A DNA stretch of 64,000 nucleotides from Auricularia sp. M13 (GCA_037042915.1 CM073201.1:2790001-2854000), one strand, 5' to 3'. Positions 11,756-22,901 are shown, counted from the first letter of the stretch. The notes: generated by a model from the letters alone, not told the origin. Translations and numbers: made by a program.

Positions 11756-12430
11756 TTTCCAGAAACATGCACATTTGAGCGGCCACATGCCTGCTCGAGC
11801 TCCCACTTTCCTGAAAACCCCAGCAATATGGCCCCACAGCTAAGTGCAGCTTTCCAGAAACAGCGAGTGCAACAGCACCGCGTCCAGCTCCTACATTCCA
11901 GAAATCAACCGCACGACTGTTCATCATGCTCGCTCGCGCGGCCGCTTTCCAGAAACACACTCGGCATCCTGGCTCAGCTTTCTAGAAATATCTACTACCA
12001 CGGCATCCTCCAAACGTTTACGATCAGTACTTTCCCATCTTTCCGGGATGGAACTGACGCGAACGCATGGCTTTCCCCGATTGCCAGTACTTCCCTCATG
12101 CACGATGTCCTGGATTTCCAGAATGCAGTTTGTCACTGTCGTGCACTCACAGGGCTTTCTCGCCTTGCTAGAACCCACCGCCGATTGCCCCTGTACCAAA
12201 CGGTTTGCTATGAACGATCTTTCTGCAAACCGATGCCGCGTTTACCGGTAAAATGCAGGCTGTCTTTGGCCAATAGAAAGCAGTATGGTGCAGTTTCCCG
12301 CCTTGCTCGATTGCTCATCGTTCTTTCTATTCCTTCCGGACTTATGCTTCTGAGTTTTGCCGCTCCGCTCCCTGCTCATCTTCTCCCCACGCTTTCCCCG
12401 CCACCTCTCGCACACCAATTATTCCAGTGT
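11756..12430. repeat. Quasi-periodic TTTCCAGAAA array
   Basis: TTTCCAGAAA or close variants occur at 11756, 11807 (TTTCCTGAAA), 11851, 11895 (ATTCCAGAAA), 11946, 11979 (TTTCTAGAAA) and 12114, with weaker forms near 12040 and from about 12150 to 12421. Spacing in the first part is about 51, 44, 44, 51 and 33 bp, while the sequence between is not conserved by eye. It could be a decayed minisatellite with a conserved palindromic core or a protein-binding array. It ends just before gene A. Confidence 0.55.
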
Positions 12431-12436
12431 AGCGTA

Positions 12437-13036
12437 ATGCCACCTACCTCGACGCCGACACCCACCATCTTCTTCATGATGCGTCACTTCTGGTGTCGAC
12501 TGAATGAGATAACCCCATCTGGTGCGCAGCTTCGTGGTCTTCCGGCTGCTCTGACCTTCTCCTTGTCTTAGATGATCGTTATTCCTATATCCATCGCGCG
12601 AGGGACTCCTGCTATCGTCCCTTTATGGTACACTTGCGCGAATGCGAGAAGCGCCGAAAAGCTCTGCGCGACGTGTATATGGCAGTGGTCGCAGAAGGTG
12701 ACGAGAACAGTGACATTCGTTCCTGGCCGCGTGGATCTCCCTGGCCGAGTCGGTATCTGCGGCAAACAATGTCCCGCCCAGCTGACGGCGCTGGCCTCCG
12801 TCGACTCTATGTGTACTTGTGGCTGGTTGTGCACCCGCCTCACGATCAAGGTATTCCGTACTGCTGTCTGCATCTCAGCATTCTCACATCTTTCCCTCCC
12901 AGAGTCCGCCGAATCTCACCGCCACCGCGCCTCCAGAATGTACGCCCATGTTTCGGCACGATTGGATCACGCAGGAAAGGTCTCTCTCCACGAAAGCTTG
13001 CGCGTCATGTATGATATTTTGGGTCTATGGGTTTAG
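12437..13036 (+). CDS. Orphan protein, paralogue A of the gene at 28527
   Basis: A three-exon gene. Exon 1 (from MPPTSTPTPT) ends in RHFWCRLNEITPS. Exon 2 carries RKALRDVYMAVVAEGDEN and LRRLYVYLWLVVHPP. Exon 3, after an intron starting GTATTC, carries RASRMYAHVSARLDHA and ends LRVMYDILGLWV at TAG 13034-13036. The gene at 28527-29153 has the same exon order, intron phases and motifs (FWFRL, ALRDVYVTVVLLGEEN, LLYMYLWLLLHPP, SLVYVYDMLPIWH), so each supports the other. No signal peptide or known domain is visible; the protein looks helical, cytosolic and about 165 residues long. Function unknown. The two copies flank the KDZ block. Confidence 0.7.
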
Positions 13037-13149
13037 AGGCGCTTGGCAATGACAGACCTTTCTTGCTATACGCTTGCTGATGCCACATCTGAGTCCAAGA
13101 TTGCCAGTATTTTATGCGCATATCCAGAAACTGTGGAACATGTCCCCGC

Positions 13150-13575
13150 CTATGGGTCGGTGACCTCTATGTTGCTGGCCTCGATTAGAAATGCTGTGTA
13201 CATCCGCAGCAAGTTAAGTTCGGCGTCGCCAGGTGTGAACGACGACCAGAACGCCTGAAACGCTTGCAATGCGCGCATAGTGTACTCGTCCGTACTCTCT
13301 ACGTGAAACGGCATTGTGTTGGTTGGTACCTCTTGTACTACGATGCAGACGCACCTTGGGCCCTCCGTGGGTTCTGCCGGCTCCAGAACCATGCGAACAG
13401 TTTGTAGCGACTCGGTGGTCGTATGAGAGGTATGATCAGCCCATTTCCTAGAACTAAGGACATTTGGAGAACGAGGACAGCGACCAACTGACGATAGAGT
13501 GCGTGTTTGGCAGGTTTGCAGGGTGGGTTTTCCCAGATATGCAGCATTCTTGGCGTCTTCCATTCTGAAAAGCAA
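13150..13575 (-). CDS. Hypothetical protein or gene fragment
   Basis: An open minus-strand frame ends ELNLLRMYTAFLIEASNIEV-TDP at a stop at 13150-13152. Its downstream two thirds (from MVLEPAEPTEGPRC) looks coding and includes VVQEVPTNTMPFHVES and ALQAFQAFWSSFTPGDAE. The upstream part has poor composition and may be intron or non-coding, so the true start is unclear; an ATG giving about 78 residues is a candidate. It lies between gene A (convergent, about 115 bp away) and the 3' end of the KDZ transposase. No family recognised. Confidence 0.4.
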   Translation of the reverse strand: MLFRMEDAKNAAYLGKPTLQTCQTRTLSSVGRCPRSPNVLSSRKWADHTSHTTTESLQTVRMVLEPAEPTEGPRCVCIVVQEVPTNTMPFHVESTDEYTMRALQAFQAFWSSFTPGDAELNLLRMYTAFLIEASNIEVTDP

Positions 13576-13920
13576 TGCGAGTTCAAACCTGCTTACTGGA
13601 AACTATACCACCCATTGCGCTTTTTACAGTGCTCGCCTTCTGGAAACGCCAACCGATCACCACTCTCGGCATCGCGACCTTTCCGGAAACACGAGCGAGT
13701 TGAGCACTACCCAAGGCATCGTCCGTCAGGCTTTCCGAAAATCTCTGCAACCTGCCGACGAGCTGAGATGCAATCTTTCTGGAAACGCACGCCTGTCACC
13801 ACTCGTGACAGCGCGAAATTTCAGCAAAGATGAGCAATCCCAGCGCTGCAGCACCATCTCATTCATCTGCAAGGGCTTTCCGGGAAGGTCTGCTACCATC
13901 GACACGCCACTTTCTGGTAA
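13560..13920. repeat. Second quasi-periodic TTTCYRGAAA array
   Basis: Variants occur near 13561 (ATTCTGAAA), 13607 (ACTGGAAAC), 13637 (CTTCTGGAAA), 13680 (TTTCCGGAAA), 13731 (TTTCCGAAA), 13776 (TTTCTGGAAA), 13876 (TTTCCGGGAA) and 13911 (TTTCTGGTAA). Steps are about 45, 32, 43, 51 and 45 bp, the same rhythm as in 11756-12430. It abuts the 3' end of the KDZ transposase. Confidence 0.5.
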
Positions 13921-14034
13921 CATCCTGTGTCCATCCAATCCAAGCACGATCTTGCCCATCTTGCTAGTTTTGGGATTGAAAACCTGTATATTCTGGCGAC
14001 CTAGTGCTCATCTAATTACAAGGCGTTTCCGGTA

Positions 14035-17000
14035 TCACTCGCTATCTTCAATTTCAATAGCCTCCTGCAGCTGAGCCGCCGTCAGCGGCGCCGGCGTGCG
14101 ACGCTTCAGCGGTGGCAATGCGCGCATCGCGGTCGTCATTTTCGCACGCACATCCCTCATATCCTCTTGCCGCAGGTCACTTGGATGGTCCGACGTCAGA
14201 AGACTCACGAAGTCGGCCGCCACAAATGGCCCGCAGTCATACATGTTCGTCTGACGAACGCCGCGCTACTCGAAAATGAGCTCAATATCCTATCGCGAGA
14301 ATGACAATCCACGGACCTTCTCACCAATCCATTTCCATGTGGGTATCGCCAAATCCTGCTCGTAGAGCTGCTGACAGAGGTCCAGCAGCGCGAACATGCG
14401 CGCCTTGATCACAATGTCGTAGCGGTTGCGGGCGGCCAGGCTGTCGTAAAATTTCAGCTGACGCAGTCGCCAGCTTACCTCAACCAGGGTCCAGTGTTCC
14501 GGAGCCTCGATATGTGCAATGACCAACCACTTCTTTGCCTGGGTTGGCGCAGGTAGCTAGTGAAACAATCAGTACCTCGGAGCATTGCACGCTGCCAGAG
14601 TATGGCTCACCGCCCTGATCGTCGCCCAAACGTAGCCTCGGCAAGTCTGCATTTTGTCCTCGTCGCCGACGGTTAGTGCGCCCATGTAGTCGCGGACATC
14701 CACGAGGAGCGTCGAGGGACAGTGCCCTATAGCCGGGTTGCCCGCCGCAATCACCTGCGATTCGGCATACACAGCAAGCCCCGACCCGCTGAGCCACGCC
14801 TCTCGAGAAGCCATACGTCCCACGTCTTCGCCTGCGCAGGTGAAGCGGCCGCAGGTCCTCCCTTCCTCGCGTGGACTGCGCTGGGCCACATTCAGATGTT
14901 GCTCGTCGTCGCTCGAAATGACGATGGGTTCGTCATTTGCGCGAAAGCGCGCTGTCGGCACGGCGCCGCTGTGCTCCCCCGCAACGGGCTGCACTTGGGT
15001 AGAGACCTCCGATGGGTTGCCTGAGGACGCCAACAAGTCGGCGATCTCGCCAGTGCCGTCGTCGTCGGCGTCACCGTCGTCCGCGCGCTCCGGAGGGACA
15101 AGGTCGTCGATAGCTCTGTCGAGCAGATACGCATCCTCCTCTTCCTCAGCAACATCTGTATCGTCACTGCCCGACATGTAGAACGAGCCCTCCGAGCCGG
15201 ATTCCTCTGCCAGTGTATCGGAATCGTCGCATGGCGCAGCGAAAGCGCGTGCTGTTGTCTGCGGGTGTGTGGCCTCGTTCCCGTCACCCGCGGCCTCCGC
15301 ACCAAACGGAAATGCAACGCCGATATCTGTGCGGGCGAGGGCGTCGTTCCAAATGCTTGCAAAGTAGATGAGCCGCCTATGTAGTACGGCCGACTCGAGT
15401 TTCAGCAGTTCATTCGCTGCATGGTTCGCCCGAGTTAGCAATCGCGCATACCCAACGATATGATCACTCACCACCCATGGAGGTAGCAATGCTCTGCACG
15501 ACGCGACACTCCTCCAACCACCACGACAGCAGCGCCTTGGCTTCGCCGCGCAGACGTTCGCGTTCCTCGCGGCAGCGCGACGCGTCCAACATGAACCGGA
15601 TCCCGTTCCGCACATTCTCGTCGACCTGCCAGCGCGGCAGGTCGCCTTCATCCTGCGGTCCGAGACCCGGGTCCTCCTGCCAGATGTCGTCGTCCACGTC
15701 CAATCGAAAAAGCTTCTTTGCGTCCAGCTTTCGCGGGACGACTGTCCTGCGCTTCGGGGCCTTGTGATTGCGAATGAGGACAGCGATATGAGTGACCTGG
15801 GCATTATACTTCTTCACGAGCGCAGTGATCTTGGTCTGTCTCGAGTGAACGGCGTCCTTCGTCTGAGCATGATCTTTGTTCTCTGCAGTAGATCAGCAGT
15901 ATACCAAAGACGCACTGTCTGAACATACGCATTATCTGCCGTCTGTAATTGCGCTCCAGCTTCTCCCGTTCGAATTTATGCGCCTGGACAGCCATACGTA
16001 TGTTCACCCGCAGAGCGCGCGCATTCACACGCGCGCGCACATAGGCATCGCCCTTCAGCTTGTCGAACTTCTGGAGCGCCCCCGTTCCCAGCTGCGACTG
16101 AGCGAGCGAAATCCGCGCGCGGGTGGACTTGACGTCGCGCTTCAGCTGGTCAATGCGATTGGTGACTTCTTGCACCTCCCGTGCTGGCAGTTGATGAGCG
16201 GAGCGCTTCAACTTTGCGCGTTCGTCGACGAGCTCCTGCTTCAGATCGTCGACAAGAGCGAGCTCAAGCAAAATCTTGTCGATCTCCTTGTTGCCGGCGT
16301 ACTTGGACTGACCTGTTCACCGATTGTCAATAATGAAAGCTTGGCGAGCGACCTGACAACTCACGCGGCCCTGTAGCCACCTGAGCGGTAACCTGCTCGT
16401 TCCATAGCCTGCGCAGGACATCCTCGTCGACGCCACAGAGCCGCAGCTGGCGCTCGGCTTCGCGCAACCTTTGCTCTACATCGGTCCAGCGTTTGGACAG
16501 CCAGCGTCCAACTTTGTACAGATTCTGCTCGTCGAGAAATTGTATCTGTCTGTCCAGGACAAACATTCGACGGTGAAACTGCTTCAGAGTAAGCCGATGC
16601 AGCTGGAGCGCTCATTGCAAGACTCACACCGGAGACTCGCAAGCACGCAATGAGATGCCGAATGGAACTCCAAAACCGCTCACACCCCTCCCCGTCAGAT
16701 AAACCGAAGCCGTCCCGCTTGCGCGGATGGAAGACGAGTTGACACGCCCATTGGTGGCCATAAGCATGGAACACGGAGACGGCGAAGACCATGCGATCAG
16801 CGTACTGCTCGAGGAAACCATGCTGCAAATATTGAGCTACGATTGCCGCTGCAAGAAACGAGAACTACATACCTTCTCAATGCTCCTGGACAGCTGGCAG
16901 GCGATATCGTACAGGACGCCAATGTTCCAGTCAGCCGGGAGCCCTTCGAAGAGCTTTCGCAGCAATACCAGTGCGTAGTGTTGCCGCTCGCCAGGCGTAG

Positions 17001-18925
17001 TCAGATTCGCCAGATAAAGTACGCGATCGTGTCTGCACAGAAGCGCCATTAAGCCAGTATCGGCGTAATAGTTCTTCGACGCCTTCGTGACCTTCTCCTG
17101 GGCCGCGAGAAACGACGATTCGCACTCATCCAGCACATCATCTTCGAGCGTCGCTGATGTACCTTTTGTGCGACGCTTCGTGGGTCGTTTGCGCTTCGCG
17201 TCGACCTCGCGCTCCATCGCGGCCACCTCCTCTGCAGATACAAACCGTCCACCAGCGAATGTAAGCGGCGGGTCGGTTGCCTTAGACTTTCGCCTTTTCT
17301 GCGCGAAGTTCGCGTCAAGACAGACGATGGCATGGGCCCTAGAGTACGCGCGAGGCGAGCAGGTCAGCCGACGAAGATGAGCGAGAGCAAAAATCACGCA
17401 CGAAGTCTCTTCGAACTCAGGCCGTTCGCCTCCAAAGCACAGCGGGCAGCGCGCCCGTAGATAGTCGGTCGGGCGGCTGATGGGCGCATCGGACTACAAT
17501 GTTATCAGCACACTAAATCCTATTCTTGCGGCGCAGCCTATACACACCGCAGCATTCGGCAGCGGGTCCTCTGGTTCAGGACCGTCCTCCGGCTCTTCGG
17601 GCTCCACGCGAGCGCGCTTAGCCTGACGCGCTCCGCCCCTGCCTGGCTGGCTGTCGTTCGCGTGCTTTCGGACGATCAGCACATTGTATCCTTTTACTGC
17701 GGGACCACCTATACGATACGCACCACAGCATTCGGCAGCGGGTCCTCTGGTTCAGGACCGTCCTCTGGCTCTTCGGGCTCCACGCGAGAGCGCTTAGCCT
17801 GACGCGCTCCGTCCGGGCCTGCCTGGCTGTTGTTCGCGCGCTTCCTAGAAAGCGACGTTCGGACAGCTGCTTGCAGAGTCAAATTCAACCCTTTCTTCGG
17901 TCCAACTCACGCACCGTCGACTGAAGACCGAACATGACCATCCTTGACGTTCACAAGGACTTGATACCAGTGAACCGCGTTACTGAGTCGTTTGCGGAAA
18001 GCGCGCTGTTGGCAAGACTCTTAGACCTCGTGGACACGCATTGTCATATCCTGCATGCTTACAGATTCGCCGATGAGGAAACCGCGCCGGGCCCAGAACG
18101 CTTCGAGCGTTGTCGCCCAGGCAGTGCAGTTCGGAGCGACTTGCAGCGAATGCAATGAGATGAATTCGAGCAGCCGAAGGCTGAACGCCATGGACGGCCG
18201 CTTCGGTGCGCACGGGAAATATCCCAGCTGTACAAGCTGGGTCGCTGTAGGAGCACATTGGCATATGAAGAATCTGCGCTGGCTTGTAGCTGTATCCACG
18301 TTAGTCGATATTACAGGAAAGTACGTGCGCAGAGCTTACCTTCCCAGTCGGCCAACGTGATGGTAATAGGTCGCGCCCCCCTGCAAGAGCAGGATTCCGG
18401 CAGTGTCGGATGACATTCTCCTTCGTGAATGTACCGCAAGAAGGGTTCGACGAGGGCCGGGATGACCGTGTCACGCCATGTCGCGTGCTGCACTGCACGC
18501 CGCACCTGGTGCCGTGTCGACGCAGCCGTGCCCAGATTAACGCCTGCGTCCTCAGGGTCAAAGGGCGCGGGCGCCATAAACTCGTGCATGTCGTCGTCGA
18601 GCTCGATATCGCCCGGTGCTGTGCCCGGTGCGGCCAGAAAGGTTGCCAGAGCAGAAGCGCCAGGTACCACCGACTGGGGTAGATTTTCCTGTTGCGAAAA
18701 TTGATGCGTTGGCCCTGCGCTGAGCACCGTTGCCTCGTTGAGAGCCTTGGGCAGCCGTTCTGTCCCGGGCTTACGGCGACTTTTCACAGTCGTGTCCAGT
18801 TCATGAAAAGCGAAGTCGTCCAGTGTTGGGCCCGGAACAGGCTCGCCGTTAATGCGCGCGGTTGCCGCTGCGTGGGCAGCATAATTCCTCCTGTGCGTAC
18901 GACGACGCGATACACGGTGGGACAT
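14035..18925 (-). CDS. KDZ-type DNA transposase with C-terminal Ulp1-like peptidase domain
   Basis: A minus-strand gene of many exons starting MSHRVSRRRTHRR at 18925. The family signature appears in order: LVQLGYFPCAPKRPSMAFSL and RLLEFISLHSLQVAPNCTAW (18289-18063); FRKRLSNAVHWYQVLVN; a CPLCFGG zinc-type knuckle; IVCLDANFAQKRRK; TGLMALLCRHDRVLYLANL; IGVLYDIACQL; FHAYGHQWACQLVFHPRKRD; FGLSDGEGCERFWSSIRHLI. The Asp of LDANF, the Asp of YDIACQ and the Glu of GEGCERFW match the D-D-E of the KDZ RNase H fold, and all three are present. A coiled coil follows (15804-16270), then an acidic linker. The last exons encode an Ulp1/C48-like fold: HWTLVEVSWRLRQLKFYDSL with His and Asp, then TNMYDCGPFVAADFVSLL with Cys. 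All exon joins I checked keep frame, so the gene looks intact. Confidence 0.85.
17551..17847. repeat. Tandem duplication, offset 176 bp, inside the KDZ gene
   Basis: AGCATTCGGCAGCGGGTCCT begins at 17551 and again at 17727, and about 115 bp after each start are nearly identical. On the minus strand both copies encode the same segment (RVEPEEPEDGPEPEDPLPNA, preceded by ARQAKR and a Lys/Arg-rich lead) and both end at a GT donor. This looks like a duplicated exon with its intron; both copies stay open. Confidence 0.8.
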
Positions 18926-19936
18926 CGGCGACGGAAGGAAAGGGACGGCGACGGAGTTCATTTGCCTCCGCAGACTGCATGTTTCTCCCTGCGCACCGCT
19001 CAATACATTACATTGTGAATCTTGTCTTGGTACTCAGACAAGCTATTGAATAACGGTTATATGATACAGAAAGGCATTGCGAGATCTGTGAACTACCCCT
19101 CGAGGCAGCTGGTGTTCACTGCACTGTCCGCCATGAACAAAGACGGATCCTTCAACACTTACAGTCCCACGAAGCGTATTTAGTCCTCCAATGTGGTCTA
19201 AAGTCCAGTGATCCAACGTACATAGAATATATAAGAAAAATCTACGCACTTTCGCAACGAACAGTGCGCACTGGACCCGCGACTTTCGTCCCGAAGTCGT
19301 GTAGGATCGACCATAGAGCATTTTGGGGCCATTCAAAACGTCTCACAACCATGATAGCGGTGTATTCTCCTTGTAATTAGGCTAATATGTTCTTTTTCTG
19401 GCATTGCTCTGCTCGGTCGGCGCGATTCAACAGCAAATGTCTTCTGAGTGCGCATTGTGCACTTTGCACAACATACAATATACGACCCAAAGTTCAGTAT
19501 TGTTACAAAATCACTACATTGGAGTACACGGGAGTCATTGAATGCCATTTATATGCTTGTTTGTACGTATCTTTGGTCGTTTCCGCTTGATAAACGACCT
19601 CAGGCGCATTGGGATGAGTCCACAGTTCCGCAAAACCCGTCGATTTCTCATTCACCGGTAGTAAATTACTCTGGAAATGGCTCAAAAGCTTAGATTATCT
19701 ACTTGAGCTAGTATTCCGAGGAGAAAGAGTACAGGGATAGGGAGCAAGAACGACTCGCTGGCTGTAGTGAAGAGTCCAAGGAGTTAGCGGAGTTCACACC
19801 GACGGATTGTCGGTGCTTCTTGCCCTCATACCACACCGGCAATCTGAGACTTTCCGCTCATGAGGGGTCGACCGCGCATCCACTCAGACTCGCGTGCGCG
19901 AAAACGAGCGTATTACCAACGGTAAGAGGTTACAGT
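18926..19936. other. Divergent intergenic region, no supported gene
   Basis: About 1 kb of AT-richer sequence lies between the starts of the transposase (-) and the coil protein (+). Only short unsupported frames exist. It should contain both promoters. Confidence 0.45.
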
Positions 19937-20586
19937 ATGATGTACGAATCTGTTGTCACAATTTTGCATCATAGAAACCTCGAGAAGGAGAGGGAGAAGG
20001 CGCGAGACCGGTGGCACGCGCGGAAAGAGCATAAACATTCTCTTCGCGATGAGAAAGACGAGGAGCGTGCTCTGCTCGTCGCAAGTCTGCCCCACACAGC
20101 GAAGGCAAGTCACTTCCTCGAGACCATTTGCTCAACATCTAACGTCTATCTCAGCTTCTTGGTAGCAGCATGCAAATTACCGCCCGGACGCAGCTTCAGC
20201 AACTGCATGACCGCTTGGCGCTCGACTTGCAGGGCTGGCGCACCCGAGCGACTGATACTGCAGAGTTCGCAGCCATCACAGCCACGGCACTCGACCTTCT
20301 CAGCAGCCAGTCTGCAGAGTCAGATTTGGACGTTGTCCTGGAGCGTGGAAACGCCGTGTGCCACGCGGTATCCACGCTAGCTGGCCTCGGTGAGAGGTTC
20401 GCGTGGAAGCTCTGTCCGGAACACGCAGTGCAGGAGGATTCTGTCTGGAACGCGCTATGTTCGCTGGAGAAACACGCTCAAACTCTTGCATTTGCGCTTG
20501 ATGAGATTGCCATTCTTTTTCGGGAGGCACCTGATGCACTTAGGGAGAACGCGGAGAGCCGCAGTCTCACCTGGCACACCATGTAG
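19937..20586 (+). CDS. Orphan coiled protein with a GC-AG intron
   Basis: Two exons. Exon 1 (ATG at 19937 or 19940, MMYESVVTILHHRNLEKERE) is a charged helix with heptad-like Glu/Lys/Arg and ends TAK at 20104. The junction reads AAG|GCAAGT, a strong 5' site for the rare GC-AG class, with CTAAC as branch site and TCTCAG at 20149-20154. Exon 2 resumes in phase 0 (LLGSSMQITARTQLQQLHDR) and runs to the stop at 20584-20586 through SLEKHAQTLAFALDEIAILF. GT donors nearby break the frame. The product has about 199 residues and is all-helical by appearance, with no recognised domain. Its position between KDZ genes suggests cargo, but function is unknown. Confidence 0.55.
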
Positions 20587-20718
20587 ACGACCTCGTAGTA
20601 ATAAACCCCGCATGGCACTCTTTGATAGCACCGAGGTTTTTGTCTCAATTTGTGGAGCATAAATTTGCGGCACTGCACGAGAAGGGGAAGCGCAAACGAG
20701 GTTTATTGCAAAAGGCTA

Positions 20719-22183
20719 TCATGACCAACCCTCCCAGATGCGAGCGCGGGCCTCCGAGTCCGCAGGCGTGTTGAGCCCGCGGCGAAGGACGTTCACGACC
20801 GTCTCGGCGTCTGGGACGTTTGCCTCGACGTCCCGGAGCCGTTCCTCGACGCGTGACATGGCTGCCTCGGCAGCTTCCACGCGCGGAAGAGCGCGACGCG
20901 CGCGACGCTCGACGTGGCGGAGCCGGCGCTCAAGGCGCTGCTGCGGATTGAGCGTATACGGGCGCTCGTCCTCGGAGCCCTCGCGCGATGAGCCGGTCAT
21001 CCCCCCGTCGTCGTTCCCCCAGATGCTCGTGTCGACGCGCGACAGCATGTTGGGAAACATGCGGAAGAGCCGGGACTCGCCCTCGCCGTCCAACGTGCGA
21101 CCATACACCGGGCGCACGCGCGGGTCGATGCTGGGAATATGAGACACGAGCCAATGTGCAAGAGTACAGCGCTCTCACCTGTGCAGCAGCACGCGGAAGT
21201 CGGTCAACGGCTCGGCGTGCATGGCGGCGACGAGCAAGTTGACCTCCTGCTCGTTGAAGAGCTCCAGGCGGCGCACGATGTCGGCACAGCGGGCCTCCGA
21301 ACGCGAATGGCGCTGCCAGACCATGTCGACCCAGCTGTGGAGGAGGGTGACCTCGAGCGAGGTCAGAGTCTTGCCGCGGAGTACGTCGTCAAGCGTGCTG
21401 TGGACGACGGGCGGCGCGATGTCTCCCCTCTGGTTGTAGCCAAAGGGGTTGGCCTCGTGCTGGTCCGGGCGGTGCCATCGCAGGTCGAGCCAGGGAACGG
21501 TGCCATTCACCGTGTCTTGATGACGGTACTGCGCAAAAGATGCAAAAAATAAGCATCGTGAGTGTCAATGAATGCGATGAGCTTACGACTGCCCCCAGCA
21601 TAAGAGCTGCACCGTGCCCCTCGGCGCTGGCGTCCCAGCCGCTGTGGTCGGGATGCGCGTCGTACGTCCAGCGTGAGGGAACGGACGCCGCCCAGTTGCC
21701 GTCCCAGTCGTCCCATCCAGAGGTGCGGGGGGTGGCCCTGGCCGGGGACGCAGGGCGCGCACTTTGCGCATTTTGAGGTGCTTGGGCGGGCGGGACCGGA
21801 GAGGGAGCCCGCGGGAGATGCGCATTTTGAGCTGCCTCGGCCGAGACAGGCCAAGGGGCGCGGGGAGGGATGGCTTGTGCAGCCCGCCAGCGCGCGGCCG
21901 CAGCAGTGAGTTCGCTGACAACCTGCCTCGCGTCCACACCCCGATTGTTCACCCAGTTCGTAACGAACCGGGCGCGAAGGGCTGCGCGGCGCCTGGCCTC
22001 ATCAGGGTCGCCGTCGGCGGGCGGGTCAATTAACGGGGGGGGCTGGTCGGGATCCTCGTCTGGAGCAGGCGAGGGCATGGCGGTTGTGGGGGGGTTGGAG
22101 GCTGGCGCGGTGGCAGGCGGGATGGCAGGCGGGGAACGCGAGTCTTCCTTGGCCCAGACGAGGGACCAAAGGAGTCGGCCCAT
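20719..22183 (-). CDS. Orphan protein in the KDZ block
   Basis: The ATG at 22183 (MGRLLWSLVWAKEDSR) opens a Pro-rich, acidic first exon with DEARRRAALRARFVTNWVNN, several PxAP segments and SGWDDWDGNWAASVPSRW. A second exon after GTAAGC carries VPWLDLRWHRPDQHEANPFG and SLEVTLLHSWVDMVWQRHSR. The last exon is helical and Arg/Glu-rich (QQRLERRLRHVERRARRALP) and ends ARIWEGWS. The total is about 440 residues. I recognise no domain, signal peptide or membrane segment. The clean frame over three exons argues for a functional gene. It is divergent from the HMG-like gene, with a shared about 700-bp upstream region. Confidence 0.6.
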
Positions 22184-22901
22184 TTGACCGTCGGGGAAGG
22201 AGGAGGAAACGGGAAAGCCGGAGAATGAAAACACGCAGGTCAGTGATGGTGATGCAAAGCTCGCCTGCGGGCAATCCAATGCATAGTTTCTGGCCTTCGG
22301 CAAGAACAACAGTAACAAGGTGCGGCAAAAGTTTAATTTAAGAGCAACTGTTGACTGCAGACGTAAGATTCGTCGAGACTCCGAGGACATCGACGAGCGT
22401 GGTAAGATTTGAATGAGCAGGACGAGACGCGGTGAGAAACGGGAAAGACGGGAAACGAGGGTGCCATCAAGCAGACCACACGCATCTCGGGCCAGATTTC
22501 TGGAAAGCATTGACCCCAAGTTTTGCAGTCCGTCCACAGTCTGATGAAGTCCAATGACGATAGCATTGATTGTGAAGCCCTTCCCCACAGAATGACTTGC
22601 GATGGCGAAATTCCGTTATGCAGCTGTGGTGAGTCCGCGCGGCATGGCGCGTTTCCAGAAATCGGAGCGTGCGAAGGGGGTGACCAATTTCCGTCCATCA
22701 AAGCGGACGCTGCGGGAGATGGCGACGATCAGATATCCACGAGCTCACAGGGAAAGTCAGAGGGTGATTTCCAGAAATGCTCAGTGCAACAGCAGCGCGG
22801 CAAAGGCAGATTGCTAGAATTCTTAAACGCCACGCTCCAGAGATCTCGGGATTTCCGAAACGACTCCCCACTTCCAGCCTCTCTCACGTCGCGTTTCCAG
22901 C
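22184..22901. promoter_or_regulatory. Divergent upstream region with TTTCYRGAAA motifs
   Basis: Between the divergent starts of the orphan (-) and HMG-like (+) genes, TTTCTGGAAA occurs at 22497-22506, TTTCCAGAAA at 22652-22661 and 22768-22777, and weaker forms near 22851 (ATTTCCGAAA) and 22891 (GTTTCCAGC). These are the same words as in the 9.8, 11.8 and 13.6 kb clusters. TTCnnGAA fits a heat-shock factor core; a transposase or HMG-protein site is equally possible. Confidence 0.45.

Noticed and set aside
11573-12571. 332-codon plus-strand frame
   Set aside because: Spans the palindrome array and runs into gene A exon 1 in another frame; composition is not protein-like.
20719-22183. TET/JBP dioxygenase as the KDZ cargo
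   Set aside because: No HxD...H iron-binding pattern or related blocks in this or neighbouring genes.
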